From Incurvaria masculella (Eukaryota > Arthropoda > Insecta > Lepidoptera > Incurvariidae): a stretch of 64,000 nt of DNA. Positions 1-11,695 of the stretch are shown piece after piece (position 1 is the first letter of the stretch; each line of letters starts with the position of its first letter). Below the pieces are notes generated by a model, which saw only the letters and a program-made list of their open reading frames with translations, did not search any database and was not told where the DNA came from. The stretch lies in assembly GCA_946894095.1 (NCBI GenBank), contig OX335655.1, positions 5,084,001 through 5,148,000 of the forward strand, written 5' to 3'. Made by a program: the position numbers and the translations under genes.

Positions 1-657
1 ATGACTAATGTTTAAAAGTAAAAAAAAACGTGAAAATTTAATACGACAACTTAAGTACGAACACTGAATTATAATATTATGTATACACCGAATATTATGT
101 ATGTGCCAACGAGTATTAACACTATAACCTCAGCAGTTTTCATAAGCAAAAGAGGTCAAATGCCGATAAATCGTCCGCTATAGCTTATGACATTCGAAAG
201 AGAAAACTCAAAACTATGCAGGGTGCTGCTACAGTACTTTTTTTTATTCTCTAGACTTTCCGAATAAAGCAATTCATTCATTTAGTTTAAAAATAGTCGA
301 ATGTTTGTGGGAACGTTGCATGTATATCGTGGCTTATATAACACCTACTGTCATGACATTAGCCGGACACGCCAAGTGGATCTAGATTCCATTCGAAGAC
401 CTTCCTTATGATTGGTTACAACATCGTATTAAATTACACTTAACGAAAAGATAAATAAAAAAAAATATGACGGTAAATAGACATTTTAGACAGAAAAAAA
501 ACTGTGAAGAATAGGCTCTGGCAAAATTAATGTACTGGCTTTTGCAACACTCTTTATGCTACATCGTAAACTATAGAGTCTCAATTAATAAATATGGAAA
601 CAGTGATCTTGCGAATCGATTTTAATTTAAACATGTTTTTACTACTTTTAAGGGGTT
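1..657. other. No gene seen
   Basis: AT-rich sequence without a convincing frame, RNA gene or repeat that I recognise. Confidence 0.5.
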
Positions 658-970
658 TCGTAGCCAAAAAACCGGCCAAGTGGGAGTCGGACTCGCACAC
701 GCAGGGTTCCGTACCATCGTGCAAGATTACAACTTACATGTACAAAAAAAATCACGTTTATTGTGTTGGGGCCCCCTTTAATTATTATTATTTGTTTTAT
801 TTGTTGTTGTTATAGCGGCAAAATAAATACACACTCTGTGAAAATTTCAGCTACCTACTATTACGGTTCATGAGATACAGCCCTGTGACAGGACGGACGG
901 ATGGACGGACAGCGGAGGCCTAGTAATAGGGTTCCGTTGGCACCCTTAGGGTACGGAACCCTAAAAAACG
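658..970 (+). repeat. GGGTTCCGTAC repeat
   Basis: Starts ACCGGCCAAGTGGGAGTCGG, passes GGGTTCCGTACC, TATAGCGGCAAAATAAATAC and a GACGGACG run, and ends TACGGAACCCTAAAAA. The near-terminal GGGTTCCGTA and TACGGAACCC are inverted. Class uncertain; common in Lepidoptera. Confidence 0.75.
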
Positions 971-1719
971 GGACCCGAACAATTTCGTCCCGTCTGTCCC
1001 ACGGAAACTATTGGCACTGTATGGAAGAACAAGTCCAAAGGCGAACGGCGATGCGAACATGCAAGGACCTTTCATGTTCCCTGGCTGGCTGCTGAAACTG
1101 TACTGCATATCTACTCAGGAAAGCGAAATGAGTAAGTCACAGATGAAAGTGAAACGCTTTCGCCTGACGTCATCAAACATTAAATGTTGTGCTTGTGGCA
1201 TCGCACTCTAATTAGAACAATTACAAAGGGACATCACTATGTCGACTCGTGGCTGTCTAGTCATGAGTACAAAATCGTTGTGACTCACCAGTGAGTCACC
1301 GGTGATATCGTACACTTTAGTAGCGCTTAATGCAGAAGGCATTTTCCGCCAGTCTACCCTTTTAACATAATGAAACAAGGGTAGGTACAATAAAATAGAT
1401 TCGTGGCAAACAAATAATAATTATAATATAACAAAAATTAAATTTACCATAAATCACATATATGCATATTTATATACAGAAGTGAGACAAAATTAATGTA
1501 CACATGTACTTAGATAATATGGTCAACTGAGAAAACCAGGACGCAGTAGAAGAAAAATATATACATGATTTGAGGAGATGGTCTTTCACTAGAGCTCTGG
1601 AATGTGTGGATCGATGCACACTGACGTAAACGTAGAGGATTGGATAAAAATGAAATAGGGGAAGAAAGTGTGAAGGCCGACAGTTTAGCCCGACATCAGT
1701 CCAAAACGGCATTGACATG
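971..1719. other. No gene seen
   Basis: Contains GTGACTCACCAGTGAGTCAC near 1280 and a block near 1140-1175 (AGTGAAACGCTTTCGCCTGA, GACGTCATC) that weakly resembles the reverse of 12335-12380. Nothing else supported. Confidence 0.4.
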
Positions 1720-2030
1720 GATTACTAAAATACCACACTAGCACACTATATGGGAGCTAGTTACCATGCCAGGGCTTTCGTTTTACGATCGGCTTCGTTG
1801 AACTGATGGTTTTCCAAACAAAGAAAAAATTTACATTCGCTTTGACATTCATTCATTCAATGCCACTTTACCAACCTTGTAAGTAAGGAAAGTATCGAAC
1901 AATGTTTAACGTATTATAACGGCCAGCCTCAACATTCTAAAACGGTCACCCATCTAGAACCCCACCGTGCCCAGAGTTGCTTTATCGCGAACGGCAAAGC
2001 GTCGCGCTCCACTGCATAATTTTGCAATTT
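1720..2030 (-). mobile_element. Degraded 5S-headed SINE
   Basis: The reverse strand shows family pieces: a body fragment near 1740-1790 and a head fragment with GGCCAGCCTCAAC and GGTCACCCATCT at 1921-1965. Heavily mutated. Confidence 0.45.
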
Positions 2031-2489
2031 CATAGAAAATTAGCGCTCCGGGAATCTAGCTTTTTTCTCAAAAGTACGACGCTTTGATCAAAAGTTATTA
2101 GTTGGTGCACAACTACATAAGTGTACCTTTGGTGGTAAGTGTACCTTTTTTTTCAGAATGTGAGTGTAAACTGTTAATAGGAGAACAATAAGGGACAAAA
2201 GGCGTGTGACCTGGCACCAGGGCCAGACTGTAAGGGTCCCTTTTTCCATTTTTGCGACGGGACCCTAAAAATGAGTATCGCAATGGAAGGGCACGGCCAC
2301 GCGGCTGATCTTAATGGTTGCGTGATGATCTAGGGCAAGGCCATGCCGATTGTTGCCAATGACTTGCACTCGACAAATCGATAAGGCTGCCGAAGCACTC
2401 GAACTGTCAGTTAGTTAAATGTTAAAAGTGTGATAGTTAAACCACAGAAGAGAAAAGGAAGAAGTGACATATGGACGGTACCCGGGTCT

Positions 2490-2640
2490 TCGCCCCCCTT
2501 TAATTTTTATATATTTTTTTTATTTTACGTATTTAAAAAAATACAAACTCTGTGAAAATTTCAGCTGCCTAACTATTACGGTTCATGAGATATAAGAGGA
2601 CGGACGGACGGACAGCCTTTGGTACGGAACCCTAAAAACG
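2490..2640 (+). repeat. GGGTTCCGTAC repeat, partial
   Basis: Middle and right parts only (AAAATTTCAGCTGCC, GGACGGACGGACAG, TACGGAACCCTAAAAAC). Confidence 0.6.
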
Positions 2641-2880
2641 TATGGGAAGCCTACTAGGTCCAAACTACGCCGCCGCCATACGCGAATGCGTTCGCGAAAT
2701 ACATTCGGCAAGTTAGTTCCCACCAACACATACCCTTGGTCTGCGACTATACTTGAGTGTGGCATGCACGCTTAGGCTAGGTTTGTAGTTTTAGAAAATT
2801 GGCGACGCGGTGGATCTCACAGTAGGCGCGCCAGATTTTCTCCCTTTTTTGATCTTAGTGACGGAATGGAGATATTGATA
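2640..2880 (+). repeat. Low-copy repeat shared with 59.9-60.1 kb
   Basis: GTTCCCACCAACACATACCC, GTGTGGCATGCACGCTTAGG and CTTTTTTGATCTTAG occur in the same order at 59930-60125. Confidence 0.4.
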
Positions 2881-3061
2881 TAGATATTATTTTTGTGCAG
2901 AAAATAGTTTTGCCTGTCAACTTCTTTAGAATACGTAAGATTAAACTATGAAACGTGTAAACCATTATCATAGTTCACTAGGTTGGAGGCTACTCTGTCA
3001 TAGTACACTCTTACAAGTCGACTCTTATAGGGCCTAAGCGTTCGCAAATTACGCACCCCTT

Positions 3062-3345
3062 ACAGCCTAAGGGCTGCACAATCTCTTGTTAGTGATAACT
3101 TTAGAAATAAAATATATCCGTCCTTATTTTTCGCCTATAGAGGAAAGAAGATCTAAAATGACCATACATAGAAAACAAACCAGAGATTGTGCACTTCAGT
3201 CTTAAGGTGGAGTGCACAATCTCTGGTTATTTTTGTAGTTATGGTTATTTAGATCTCTGTTCTTTTTTCTTCAGGCGAAAAATAAATGACGGATGTATTT
3301 TAAATTTAAAATTATCACTAACCAGATATTGTGCAGTCCACGCTT
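3062..3345. mobile_element. Fold-back element centred near 3205
   Basis: CAGAGATTGTGCACT...AGTGCACAATCTCTG lies at the centre. The outer arms mirror each other: CTGCACAATCTCTTGTTAGTG at 3070 against CACTAACCAGATATTGTGCAG at 3316, and CCTTATTTTTCGCC against GGCGAAAAATAAATG. Confidence 0.6.
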
Positions 3346-3355
3346 AGTAGACTTA

Positions 3356-3514
3356 GCCCCGATTCCACGAAGAGACGGGCGAGTTAATCAATGATCAAAC
3401 ACGTCACTTTTAGTGAACCGCATGGAGTTCCATCCATACTGTCCATACAAAGTGACGTGTTTAATCTTACGTTGACGTTGATTTAGATTTTTTGTCCTTT
3501 CGTGCACTCGGCCC
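3356..3514 (+). mobile_element. 159-bp MITE, copy 1
   Basis: GCCCCGATTCCACGAAGAGA to CCTTTCGTGCACTCGGCCC, flanked by TTA on both sides. The terminal repeats are imperfect. Confidence 0.75.
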
Positions 3515-3954
3515 TTAGGGCTTACATTTGTACACTGTTGTTCAAATTTACTTGATGTTTCTTATCTTTTTGCTGTCTTTTGGCTCAGTTTAGAGTTTTT
3601 TTTAAACGTGGAACCATAGATATATAAATTACTAAGAACTGCCAATATTTATTTAAGCTGGCAATCCGAGGAGAGAATCAAATCCGATGCACATTAATTC
3701 AAGCATAACAACAATTACTCGAGTGAATTGAAACTTACTGTTGGTAATGACTTGTGAAGCTCACAGTGAGTGCACTTGATGGAACTGTTCCGATGAACAG
3801 TACTACGTGATTGGTATACTATAACACGGAGGACTACATATTATATATCATTCCGTAGGCCAGGTACTCATGTGTGACCCAACCGGACCGGGCAAGCACG
3901 AATTTACCCGTGAGAAATATGCGATCCAGCGAAGCGAGGTCTTCGATAGAAGCA

Positions 3955-4568
3955 TTCCTTTTCATTTCTAAGGCGAGTAGCACACCCACAGTCATGATAC
4001 CTACTATTCCAATACACCGCAGCATTCCCAAATGTTACAATACAGGACGTTTACTTTACGAGCACGACTTCATTGAACTAGATTGAAAACACGGTCAATT
4101 TATCATTGGCGTTTCGACCGTCTTCATCAAATACGATGGCTCCAACCCGGATGGGCAACCTAACAACTAGTAGAGGAAGAAGACTTTCGTTTTACGTAGA
4201 TTCCGAACCATGGAACAGCAGGTCTATTCCTGGCATTCCGTAATCAGGAATCAGGAATCCTGAGTCGCTTTTGTAGTGGTTCTCAAAGCGATTTTATTGA
4301 CGAAAATATTCCGGAACATTGTTTTTTTAATGCATCAAGGTTTTCCGTCAAATAACTCGCTTTGAAAATCGCTATAAAATCGGTTTAATAGACTCAGGAT
4401 TCCTGATTACTGAATGCCAGGAATAGACCTGCAGTTCCTTTCGTGAGATAATGCACCGATCCAACTCAGAAAGAGAATGAAAGTGGTAGATGAACTGGGC
4501 GGGATTCGAACCCATGATCTGTGGCTTTCAGGGCAACTAACCGCGCTTCTGAGCTACGAACCGCTCAT
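3955..4568 (-). mobile_element. tRNA-headed SINE interrupted by a fold-back element
   Basis: The body (3955-4220) matches the family tail and body on the reverse strand. The tRNA-derived head with a perfect B-box core (GGTTCGAATCC on the minus strand) lies at 4431-4568. The 210-bp insert at 4221-4430 separates them. Confidence 0.7.
4221..4430. mobile_element. Fold-back element inside a SINE
   Basis: Ends GGTCTATTCCTGGCATTC and GAATGCCAGGAATAGACC are inverted repeats. GCA lies on both sides. The interior holds inverted segments around CGCTTT and AAAGCG. Related to the element at 7265. Confidence 0.7.
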
Positions 4569-4867
4569 GATATTAGCCCAACACACTAAATGTGAAGTAG
4601 GTTACCGATTATAGATGGCGGGCGGTGGCGGAAGACCAGCGGCCAGCGGGTTCGCCCCTGCTGACACCCAGCGGAGCTATACAGCCATTTTCACACATCT
4701 CACATTGCATGATTGATATTTCTCTACTTGGTTCCCACTTTCCAACTATTAATTATATTTATCATTGTATACCAAATATTGTACTGTTGTGTGTGAAAAT
4801 AAATCATTTTATTATTATTATTATTAGCCTAACTGGGCTACCGATGCTGATAGACCATTTTTAGACA

Positions 4868-5002
4868 TTTTTTCCTATGGTTAACGTTAATATTATTGTT
4901 AAAATATGTCTGTCTTCTTTCATCTTATGTCATTAAATAAGCATAGATAGGTATATCTTATCAATAATATTAACGGTAACCAGAGATGGTGCACTCCAGC
5001 CT
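4868..5002. mobile_element. Small fold-back element related to 3062
   Basis: GGTTAACGTTAATATTATTG mirrors CAATAATATTAACGGTAACC, followed by AGAGATGGTGCACTCCAGCC as in the element at 3.1-3.3 kb. Confidence 0.5.
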
Positions 5003-5517
5003 TAGCGATCAATTAGTTGCTACTCAACTCCTAACTCGCCATGATCATAACTCGGAATTACTATTGCACCGTTGGGCTCGGGCATATATTTATACGAGAT
5101 TTCGATCTAATTTCCTTATGCATGCTTATACCACAAAATTTGAATACATATAAATCTTAGTCATACACGCCTTGATTAAAATTATCGATATCGTGTGTAT
5201 ATTTAAAAGGTGCAAGGTTCCTATTTGTTTACATCGATGCTCATGAAATAGTAACACGCCTCCAATACTATTATGTGCAGGGATTTTGCGTGGGTCATAT
5301 TGTTTGTAATGCGCGCGTTTATAGTGTCGTAGTTTACTATGTGCATAACGTCATGGAAGTATTACATGTGTATTCTGTACCATTATGACACGCCCGCTAT
5401 TGTGGGAGTCCAACCGCAAGTTCAATGGCGACCCTATATTTAAGCGATTTGAAAATCGAACCTCATCAACCGCAAATGCAAAAGCAAGATGGCAACTCCT
5501 TCATTCGTGTTCAGAGT

Positions 5518-5620
5518 AGGCGGACTAACTTTAATACGCGGGTTAAACCGGTTTTTGAATAGTTAGTCCGTTGCTTATCTGGTACTGAGTTTTGACAGGT
5601 TCTCTCTGATTACGACTGCT
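5518..5620 (+). repeat. Dispersed repeat, uninterrupted copy
   Basis: AGGCGGACTAACTTTAATACG...CCGGTTTTTGAATAGTTAG corresponds to the flanks of the MITE at 47738. Confidence 0.55.
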
Positions 5621-5635
5621 AATATTCTATATTAA

Positions 5636-5767
5636 GCCCCGATTGTAGGAAGAGACGTCTGAGTTAATCAATGTTCAAACACGTCACATTTAGTTAACAA
5701 CATGGAGTTGACTCATCTCCCTTTCATTTTGTCCATAAAAACTGACGTCCTTTCGTGCACTCGGCTC
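5636..5767 (+). mobile_element. 159-bp MITE family, copy 2 with internal deletion
   Basis: GCCCCGATTGTAGGAAGAGA to CCTTTCGTGCACTCGGCTC, flanked by TTAA; 132 bp because of a deletion near the right end. Confidence 0.7.
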
Positions 5768-5811
5768 TTAAACTTCAAGTAAAAGTAAAAAAAGAGCCAG
5801 GCGCTCGCTAT

Positions 5812-5978
5812 TAGCACAGATATCTATGAGCACAGATATCTATGAGCACAGAATACATAAATATGGGGCATAGACAAAAGACCAACACAATCCCGCGCCG
5901 TAATATTCAATGTAATATAAATATGGGGCATAGACAAAAGACCAACACAATCCCGCGCCGTAATATTCAATGTAATAA
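5812..5978. repeat. Tandem duplications: 16-bp and 60-bp units
   Basis: AGCACAGATATCTATG occurs twice plus a partial at 5814-5852. A 60-bp unit containing ATGGGGCATAGACAAAAG occurs twice exactly (5859-5918, 5919-5978). The small reading frame across it reflects the duplication. Confidence 0.8.
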
Positions 5979-5979
5979 C

Positions 5980-6720
5980 ATTGCTAAATTATCTCCCCTT
6001 GAACCAAATACAGAAATACAAACGCTGAGGTAGATCTTTTGTCAGTCATGTTTTTCTGTGGATTACTTACACAGGTAAAATCTTATTCAGAGCTGGCGAT
6101 ATGTAGAGTTGGCGAGACGGCTGCGTGTTTGTTGCCAAAAATAATTCCTTCTATCCGACAGATTCTATAGTGTCGTTGAGGGTTTCTCAACGCGAAATAA
6201 AACAAGATGTCATTGCAATAAATAAAAAAAAAATATTACGTCTTATTTCGTTGTTTGCTTATTTGCTGGAATTCTGCAACTATGGATCAACCCATTTATA
6301 AGGCAACGATGCCCTATAAAACATACTGATGTATGTATAGGGCAACAAAAAAAATTATTTTACCCATGTTTTCTTTAAATTAGTTTTCCTGTGTCTTATT
6401 GTGGTAAATGTAAGCTTATACTTTTATATTAAAACATAAATAACATATAAAAGTATTTGTACGTTTGGAAACTTGCTAATATCCGTGAAATGCTGCGTGT
6501 ATCTTTGAACATGTGCTGATTAGCTTAGGGCCTTTATTACTAAAATTCTGATTATCTTCTATTGGTATTGATTGCAAGCTGCTAAGAAAGGCCCTTAATA
6601 TGTGGCGATTAAGCTAATCAGTAGTAGGTGAAAAAGGCCCTTAGACTGATATCATGACAGTAACCATCCATGCCCACTTCGATAAAAATCTGCTGCAAAT
6701 TATATATTTTTTTATATATT
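5980..6720. other. No gene seen; palindromic patches
   Basis: TGCCCTATAAAACATAC and GTATGTATAGGGCA form a bulged hairpin near 6309-6345. Blocks around 6517-6660 contain opposed GGCCTTT/AAAGGCCC and GATTAAGCTAATC segments, probably a decayed fold-back element. Confidence 0.4.
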
Positions 6721-6727
6721 TAGTATA

Positions 6728-6978
6728 CAGGGTGATTTTTTAAAGCGTGATCAAATTAACAGAACCGATGGTCTATCTCAATCCAAACAAATTTTAGTCT
6801 ACGAATTTTGCGAAAACTCGAAAACAAATTTTAAGTCGCCATACATTTTGCGATTGGAATTTGAAAGTTAATATGGATAGTTCGTTTTTTTTTTTGTTTT
6901 TGCAAAAGTGTTCGAACAAAAGTTGCTCGGTTTGTGAAAACTTCTGTTCATTTGATCAAGCTTTAAAAGGCAACCCTA
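6728..6978. mobile_element. TA-flanked MITE 'CAGGGTG'
   Basis: CAGGGTGATTTTTTAAAGCG at the left and GCTTTAAAAGGCAACCCTA at the right are inverted. TA flanks both ends (6726-6727, 6979-6980), typical of Tc1/mariner derivatives. Confidence 0.7.
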
Positions 6979-7264
6979 TATATTTATGTAATATATGTAT
7001 TTATTGCTACACCGTTATTTTAATAACAATATATTAACTACTAAGATCTACCAGACCTCGCCAGACTAATTTCTTTGAGCAATACAATAAGTAAAATAAA
7101 CTACCGAGGCCTCCGATTGCACAAATGATAAGCACTTACTAGGTAGAAGCTCACAGGTCGAATTCAAATTAAATTTCGCTATTCGTTTCAACATCTGCAT
7201 AACTCTGTGTCTGTCAAATCGGCGCAGATTGATCGGAGGCAACTATGAGACCAAGTATGCACAG

Positions 7265-7493
7265 TAGGCCTATTCTTGGAATTCTGTGCTCAGGAATCCG
7301 GAATCTTTCAGTCGAGAAAATCGCTTTATAGCTGTTGTCAAAGCGGCTTTCTCGACGGAAAGATTCCGGAGCACGGTATTTCAATTATTCAAGTTTTTCC
7401 GTCTAGAAAATCGCTTTGACAGCAATTATAAAAGCAGTTTACACGACTGAAAGATTCTTAATTCCTGAGCACGCAATAACAAGAATAGGCCTA
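7265..7493. mobile_element. Fold-back element, second copy
   Basis: Ends TAGGCCTATTCTTG and CAAGAATAGGCCTA with CAG on both sides. The interior has inverted copies of GGAATCTTTC-like and AAAATCGCTTT segments, as in the element at 4221. A remnant also lies near 35426-35690. Confidence 0.7.
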
Positions 7494-7501
7494 CAGATGT
7501 A

Positions 7502-7529
7502 ACTGGTGCTAGAAGCGTCTAGCACCAGT
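7502..7529. other. 12-bp perfect hairpin beside a fold-back element
   Basis: ACTGGTGCTAGA, loop AGCG, TCTAGCACCAGT; immediately right of the element ending at 7493. Confidence 0.7.
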
Positions 7530-8468
7530 AACTAAAATGTTTCTACTTAAAATGATCTCGCAAATTTAACTACGTATATTTATCAGGTACATAGTGCCAA
7601 ATGCTATATGAATAAAAATAAGTTTTTTGTAGCTCAAGTACCCTTTTTTATGTCTATATTAAATTAATCTATAGCTAAATCTCCCATACATGCTTTCACT
7701 AGATCATCTTAGATGAACGGTTGTTCTGATACCAATTTTTTTTGCTGAGTCTACTTAAACTGTCCTGATGGAACCAGATGTAACCAAAATATAGTTGAAG
7801 TCTTTTTTCTTAATGTATTGCAGGCATAACACCGATGAATATGATAGGAATAAAAAATAAATAGACCTAATTAAATGAAAAATAAAAAACAAAACGTAGC
7901 TACGCTGATGCACGAGTTTCGTTCGTCACTCCAGTCATTCCTTAATTTATGGAAGAGGATCGGTTGGTTCTTATTGGAGCAATGTTTACAGTGAATGGGT
8001 GCATTCCCTGCCTATCGAGCGTCGAGCGCATGCATTTATAAATGGGGCGGGACGACAGCGTTATGCATATATTAGCACTCGTGTTTACTTTCAAGTTATA
8101 AATAAGTGTCTACAATAAAAAAATGTTATTACGCAGTTCTGTCGTTCTTGTGTTCACAGCTGGCCGGTGGGTGTACAACAATGACGTAGAATGTATTTAG
8201 TCTGTTGATATGGTAATTTTTAAATTATATTTGCTATTGTCTTTTAGCTTGTTGACTTCTGAAAAATATATTTAGTAATGACATGTAAAAACAATATTGA
8301 CTTACTGAAAAATGTATAGAGCAGTGACATAAAAATACAGCTCTGTAGCAAAGCCTTAATTTTCTTTTGTTCTTTCCTTTACGTAACAGCACCAATTGAA
8401 AAAACAATACATACAAAAGTAATGTAGGTAGATCATGTGAACTGATGATCTCAGTCACATACAGTTCT
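7530..8468. other. No gene seen
   Basis: AT-rich. GCATTTATAAATGGGGCGGG near 8032 looks like a TATA box beside a GC box, but no exon follows. Confidence 0.4.
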
Positions 8469-8985
8469 TAAGGTGGCCCATCCCGCTCATCTCCCTATAC
8501 AAAAGGGGAAAGAAGATCACGCCCATATTTCTTGTCAGAGATCCAAAATTTTGCTCAAAATAGCTTTATTTGATCGAACTAGATGTCTGATGACCATTGG
8601 CATTGTATAATTGTGTTTGGTTTCTAAGTTATAAGGTCCGAAACTTCGAATTTTTCGAGCGTTTTATATAATAACTTTGGAGGTGGATTACGCAATGATA
8701 AAGTAAGAACATCGTAAAAAGATTAGTCATCAGACATAGCTTATTTAATCAAGATTTATGATCTATTTGGTTTTTGTTCGATTTTTGACTACAGCGGTCG
8801 TGGTTTACTTTTAGCTATAAGTCGTTTTGAAATTAAAATTTTCGTAAATCTTACCAAATCATACACTATGTACATTGTCTTTTTTGTGGACATGTTGCAT
8901 CTTTCTCATAACGGGGCCTGTCTTATTCTTTGAAACAGAGAAGGTCCCAGAGCGCAACAGCACGGTTTTGCACCCATGCAAAATT
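8469..8985 (+). mobile_element. TTAA element, copy 1, right end lost
   Basis: Starts TTAAGGTGGCCCATCCCGCT and follows the family to GCAACAGCACGGTTTTG, where the match stops before the right terminal repeat. Confidence 0.75.
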
Positions 8986-9060
8986 GTTTGCACGCAGAAT
9001 TGTTTGCCACGAATTAATTACAAAAAATATAAAATATATTAAATAAAGCCTATAAGTGTA

Positions 9061-9621
9061 TATTCCGGGAGGTCACGACATTTTTGGTCACGATAAGGTA
9101 AATGGCTGAATCTGGGTTCAGATGTTAGAGACCAACCCTCTGATGCTAAATATGTCGGTCTGCCTGCGCCAAGTGGTTGCGTTATTTAGATTGGCTATAT
9201 GAAATAGATGTAGGTATGTACCTGCTGATAAATATAATGATTGTTTAGATATATTTATACCCATTAATTATGCAATAATAACCACTCAGTTTTTTAATTC
9301 AATACTTAAATATACCTAAACTTAAATCTGTAACCTAAATCGTCCATAAAAACGAAATGCAACGAAAGATTTGTTCAGTTTTGTTATTTTTAAGCAAGTA
9401 TGTATTAACACTTTCATGCTTCGTTATTTGCAGCCATTTACCTTATCATAAATATTTGTTGTCACCATAACTACTTTTTCAGGCGCCTTATCTATGTAAC
9501 GCAACCACTTGGCGAACGCAGGCTGACACATTTAACTTCAAAAAGTTGGTCTGTATCCAGTGAACCCAGTTTCAGCCATTTACGTTATCGTTACCATTTT
9601 AGTCGCGACCTCCTAGTCTAG
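9061..9621 (+). mobile_element. TA-flanked fold-back element, copy 1
   Basis: A 561-bp element with long imperfect terminal inverted repeats (inner ends near CTGAATCTGGGTTCA and TGAACCCAGTTTCAG). TA lies on both sides (9059-9060, 9622-9623). The second copy at 19083 is in the opposite orientation and shares the same outer limits. No transposase; presumably moved in trans. Confidence 0.75.
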
Positions 9622-9829
9622 TATGGGTGCGGCCACATGCACTCACTGATTCCGGAGCTCCCAACATTGGCAGAAATTCCGTCCGTGCGGTTCTATTCCG
9701 AACCTTTTTTTTAATGAAAAACCGGTATGGGTGGCTGTGCTGAGGACCAAAGGTGCTCAGAAAAGCCAAAAACACCTCGCCTCGCGAAACCACGCTCAGC
9801 GAGGCGCCATGCCAGCGGATTTGCGGACT

Positions 9830-10480
9830 ATTGCTGAGCTATCGAGCTTATTCAAATTACGCTTAAAGACTTACAGGTTATAGGCATGAGGAAAGGCATC
9901 CACCGGTAGGCAGTTCCATATCCTGGCTGTGCGACAGAGAAATGAGTTTGAGAAACGGTTCGTTCTCAAAAGCCTAATGTCAACCACAAGAGGGTGCTCT
10001 GGTTCTCTGCGGTGGGTGCTCCGGATATAGGTAGGATGGGGAGGGCAACGTCCATGGTAGTACCTGTAGAACAGACTGAGCGATTATTGTGGCTCAGTGA
10101 CTCCAAGCCAGCAGTAATTTGTGGGTCCCCAACAAGACGGACCGCTCGGCGCTTAATTGATTCCAAGGACGCCAGCAGGTACTGGGGACTACCTTTCCAT
10201 ATGTGGCTAAAGTATTCTATCACCGGCCTTATCTGTGATTTATATAGAAGAAGTAGTTGTACCGGTGAAAAAAACCTTCTGCAACGGTACAGGATCCCCA
10301 GTTTCTGCGATGCAATTTTGGCCTTGGCTTCAATGATACGCCGAAAACCCACGTCTTTGGAGATGTTGCAGCCCAGTAGGTCCAGGTGATCCGAGACAGA
10401 ATCATGCAGTTCAGGCCTACTTGCGGGTTCTTCTTTACTAAGTTAATCGAATCCACGGATCCATCAGTTTGAGACTTCAA
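9830..10480 (-). pseudogene. Reverse transcriptase C-terminus of a Jockey/CR1-type LINE, broken
   Basis: The minus strand reads DLLGCNISKDVGFRR, then KLGILYRCRRFF, LLLYKSQIRPVIEYFSHIW and SIKRRAVRLVGDP. This is the familiar thumb-region end of LINE reverse transcriptases of the Jockey/CR1 group. After GLESLSHNNRS the match shifts to another frame. The 5' part of the element is absent. Confidence 0.75.
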
Positions 10481-10536
10481 TTAGTGTAGTTTGACTACCA
10501 GTTTAAGTTCGAATCTGTTAATATTTAAAACGTTAA

Positions 10537-10960
10537 ATGCTAGACGTCCCCCAGTTACTTACGTCCCGACTGAAGCAATCACTGGATAAAATATTTGACA
10601 ATTGTTCTAAAAGGTTCTATAAAGTTCTATATTCTATAAGATTCTACGTTTCTCGTGCAACTCGGAACAGACAGGACATGCGCCCGTTCGCTGTCGACAA
10701 ATCGAAAATCAGAACCATCCGATCCTCTAAGTCCTTTCTCTATTGGGTCGGTAAACAATGTAATGCACTCCCGTCGAGTTATTTCCCCCCAAGTACAACC
10801 TGGGATTCTTCAAACATGGTGTAAAGAATCACCTGTTCGGCCGGCATGGTTTTCGAAGCCCCCTTAAAAGTTCTAAAGCTAATGGGCGTCGTCGGGCACC
10901 TTAAGAGGTCCTGGCGTACGCCACATGCCGCGCTTTACATAAAAAAACAAGAATTGTTAG
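10537..10960 (+). pseudogene. LINE 3'-end relic, type 'FPP...GSFK'
   Basis: Reads KSFLYWVGKQCNALPSSYFP and, in a shifted frame, GMVFEAPLKVLKLMGVVGH. This is the C-terminal tail and 3' end of a non-LTR element that recurs at 17.74, 24.34, 46.15 and 52.14 kb. Frameshifted. Confidence 0.55.
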
Positions 10961-11077
10961 TTTCCTGCCTGCACAAATGTATGCAAGTGAATGTGATAAA
11001 ATTTAAATGCAGAGCTCGCACATGGTACGATATGTTACGATATGACGCGCGTCACCAGATGAACTCGATACAGAGCT

Positions 11078-11419
11078 GGTAGTCTCAGTTCTCACCTAAA
11101 TTGGCGTTTACGTAACTTCGAAGTTCCGTAAAAACGTCAAACACCGTACAAGTTTTACTAGATACTCTGTGGTTTTACTTATTCAAGCTGTCAAAGTCGA
11201 ACTCGGACTTCCGATGTGTATGAAAAATCGGAGTCGACGTAAACGGCAATGTCGACGTATTTACGGCAATGTTGAGTAAGCTGTCAAATCAAGCTCGGAC
11301 TCGCAAATGTTAGTTCGATTAACGCTTACTGCGCGCGCTCTTCAATTTCTCCATACATTTGAAAACGCCAGTCGATCGGTTTGCCGTAAACGCCAATTTA
11401 GGTGAGAACTGAGACTACC
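11078..11419. mobile_element. 342-bp MITE with perfect 35-bp inverted ends
   Basis: The arms 11078-11112 and 11385-11419 (GGTAGTCTCAGTTCTCACC... and its complement) match without error. Inner CGTAAA and TTTACG motifs recur. The target duplication is not obvious. Confidence 0.8.
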
Positions 11420-11695
11420 GGCTCAGATTCGGTAACGAAAAGTGCAAGGCGGAAACCGCTGGCGCCAGCTAGTGGCCGACGACCTTGCCACCGCGCTGCC
11501 TGCCACGGCGCAGCCACACGCTGGAGGGAAGGCGGAGGAGTCAATGGAGGGGTCGTTGAATTGTTGGAGGAATCAATTGATCATTTAAAACAATGTTCAT
11601 GCAAGCTCTGTTCCTCACACGCGCGGTAGGCCGTCAAATTTGATATCATGATATTCATTAACGTCCATTGGACATGGATGGCTAATTAATGTAGA

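Noticed and set aside
4498..4568. tRNA gene on the minus strand
   Set aside because: Good A and B boxes, but no convincing cloverleaf, and it continues into the SINE body; it is a SINE head.
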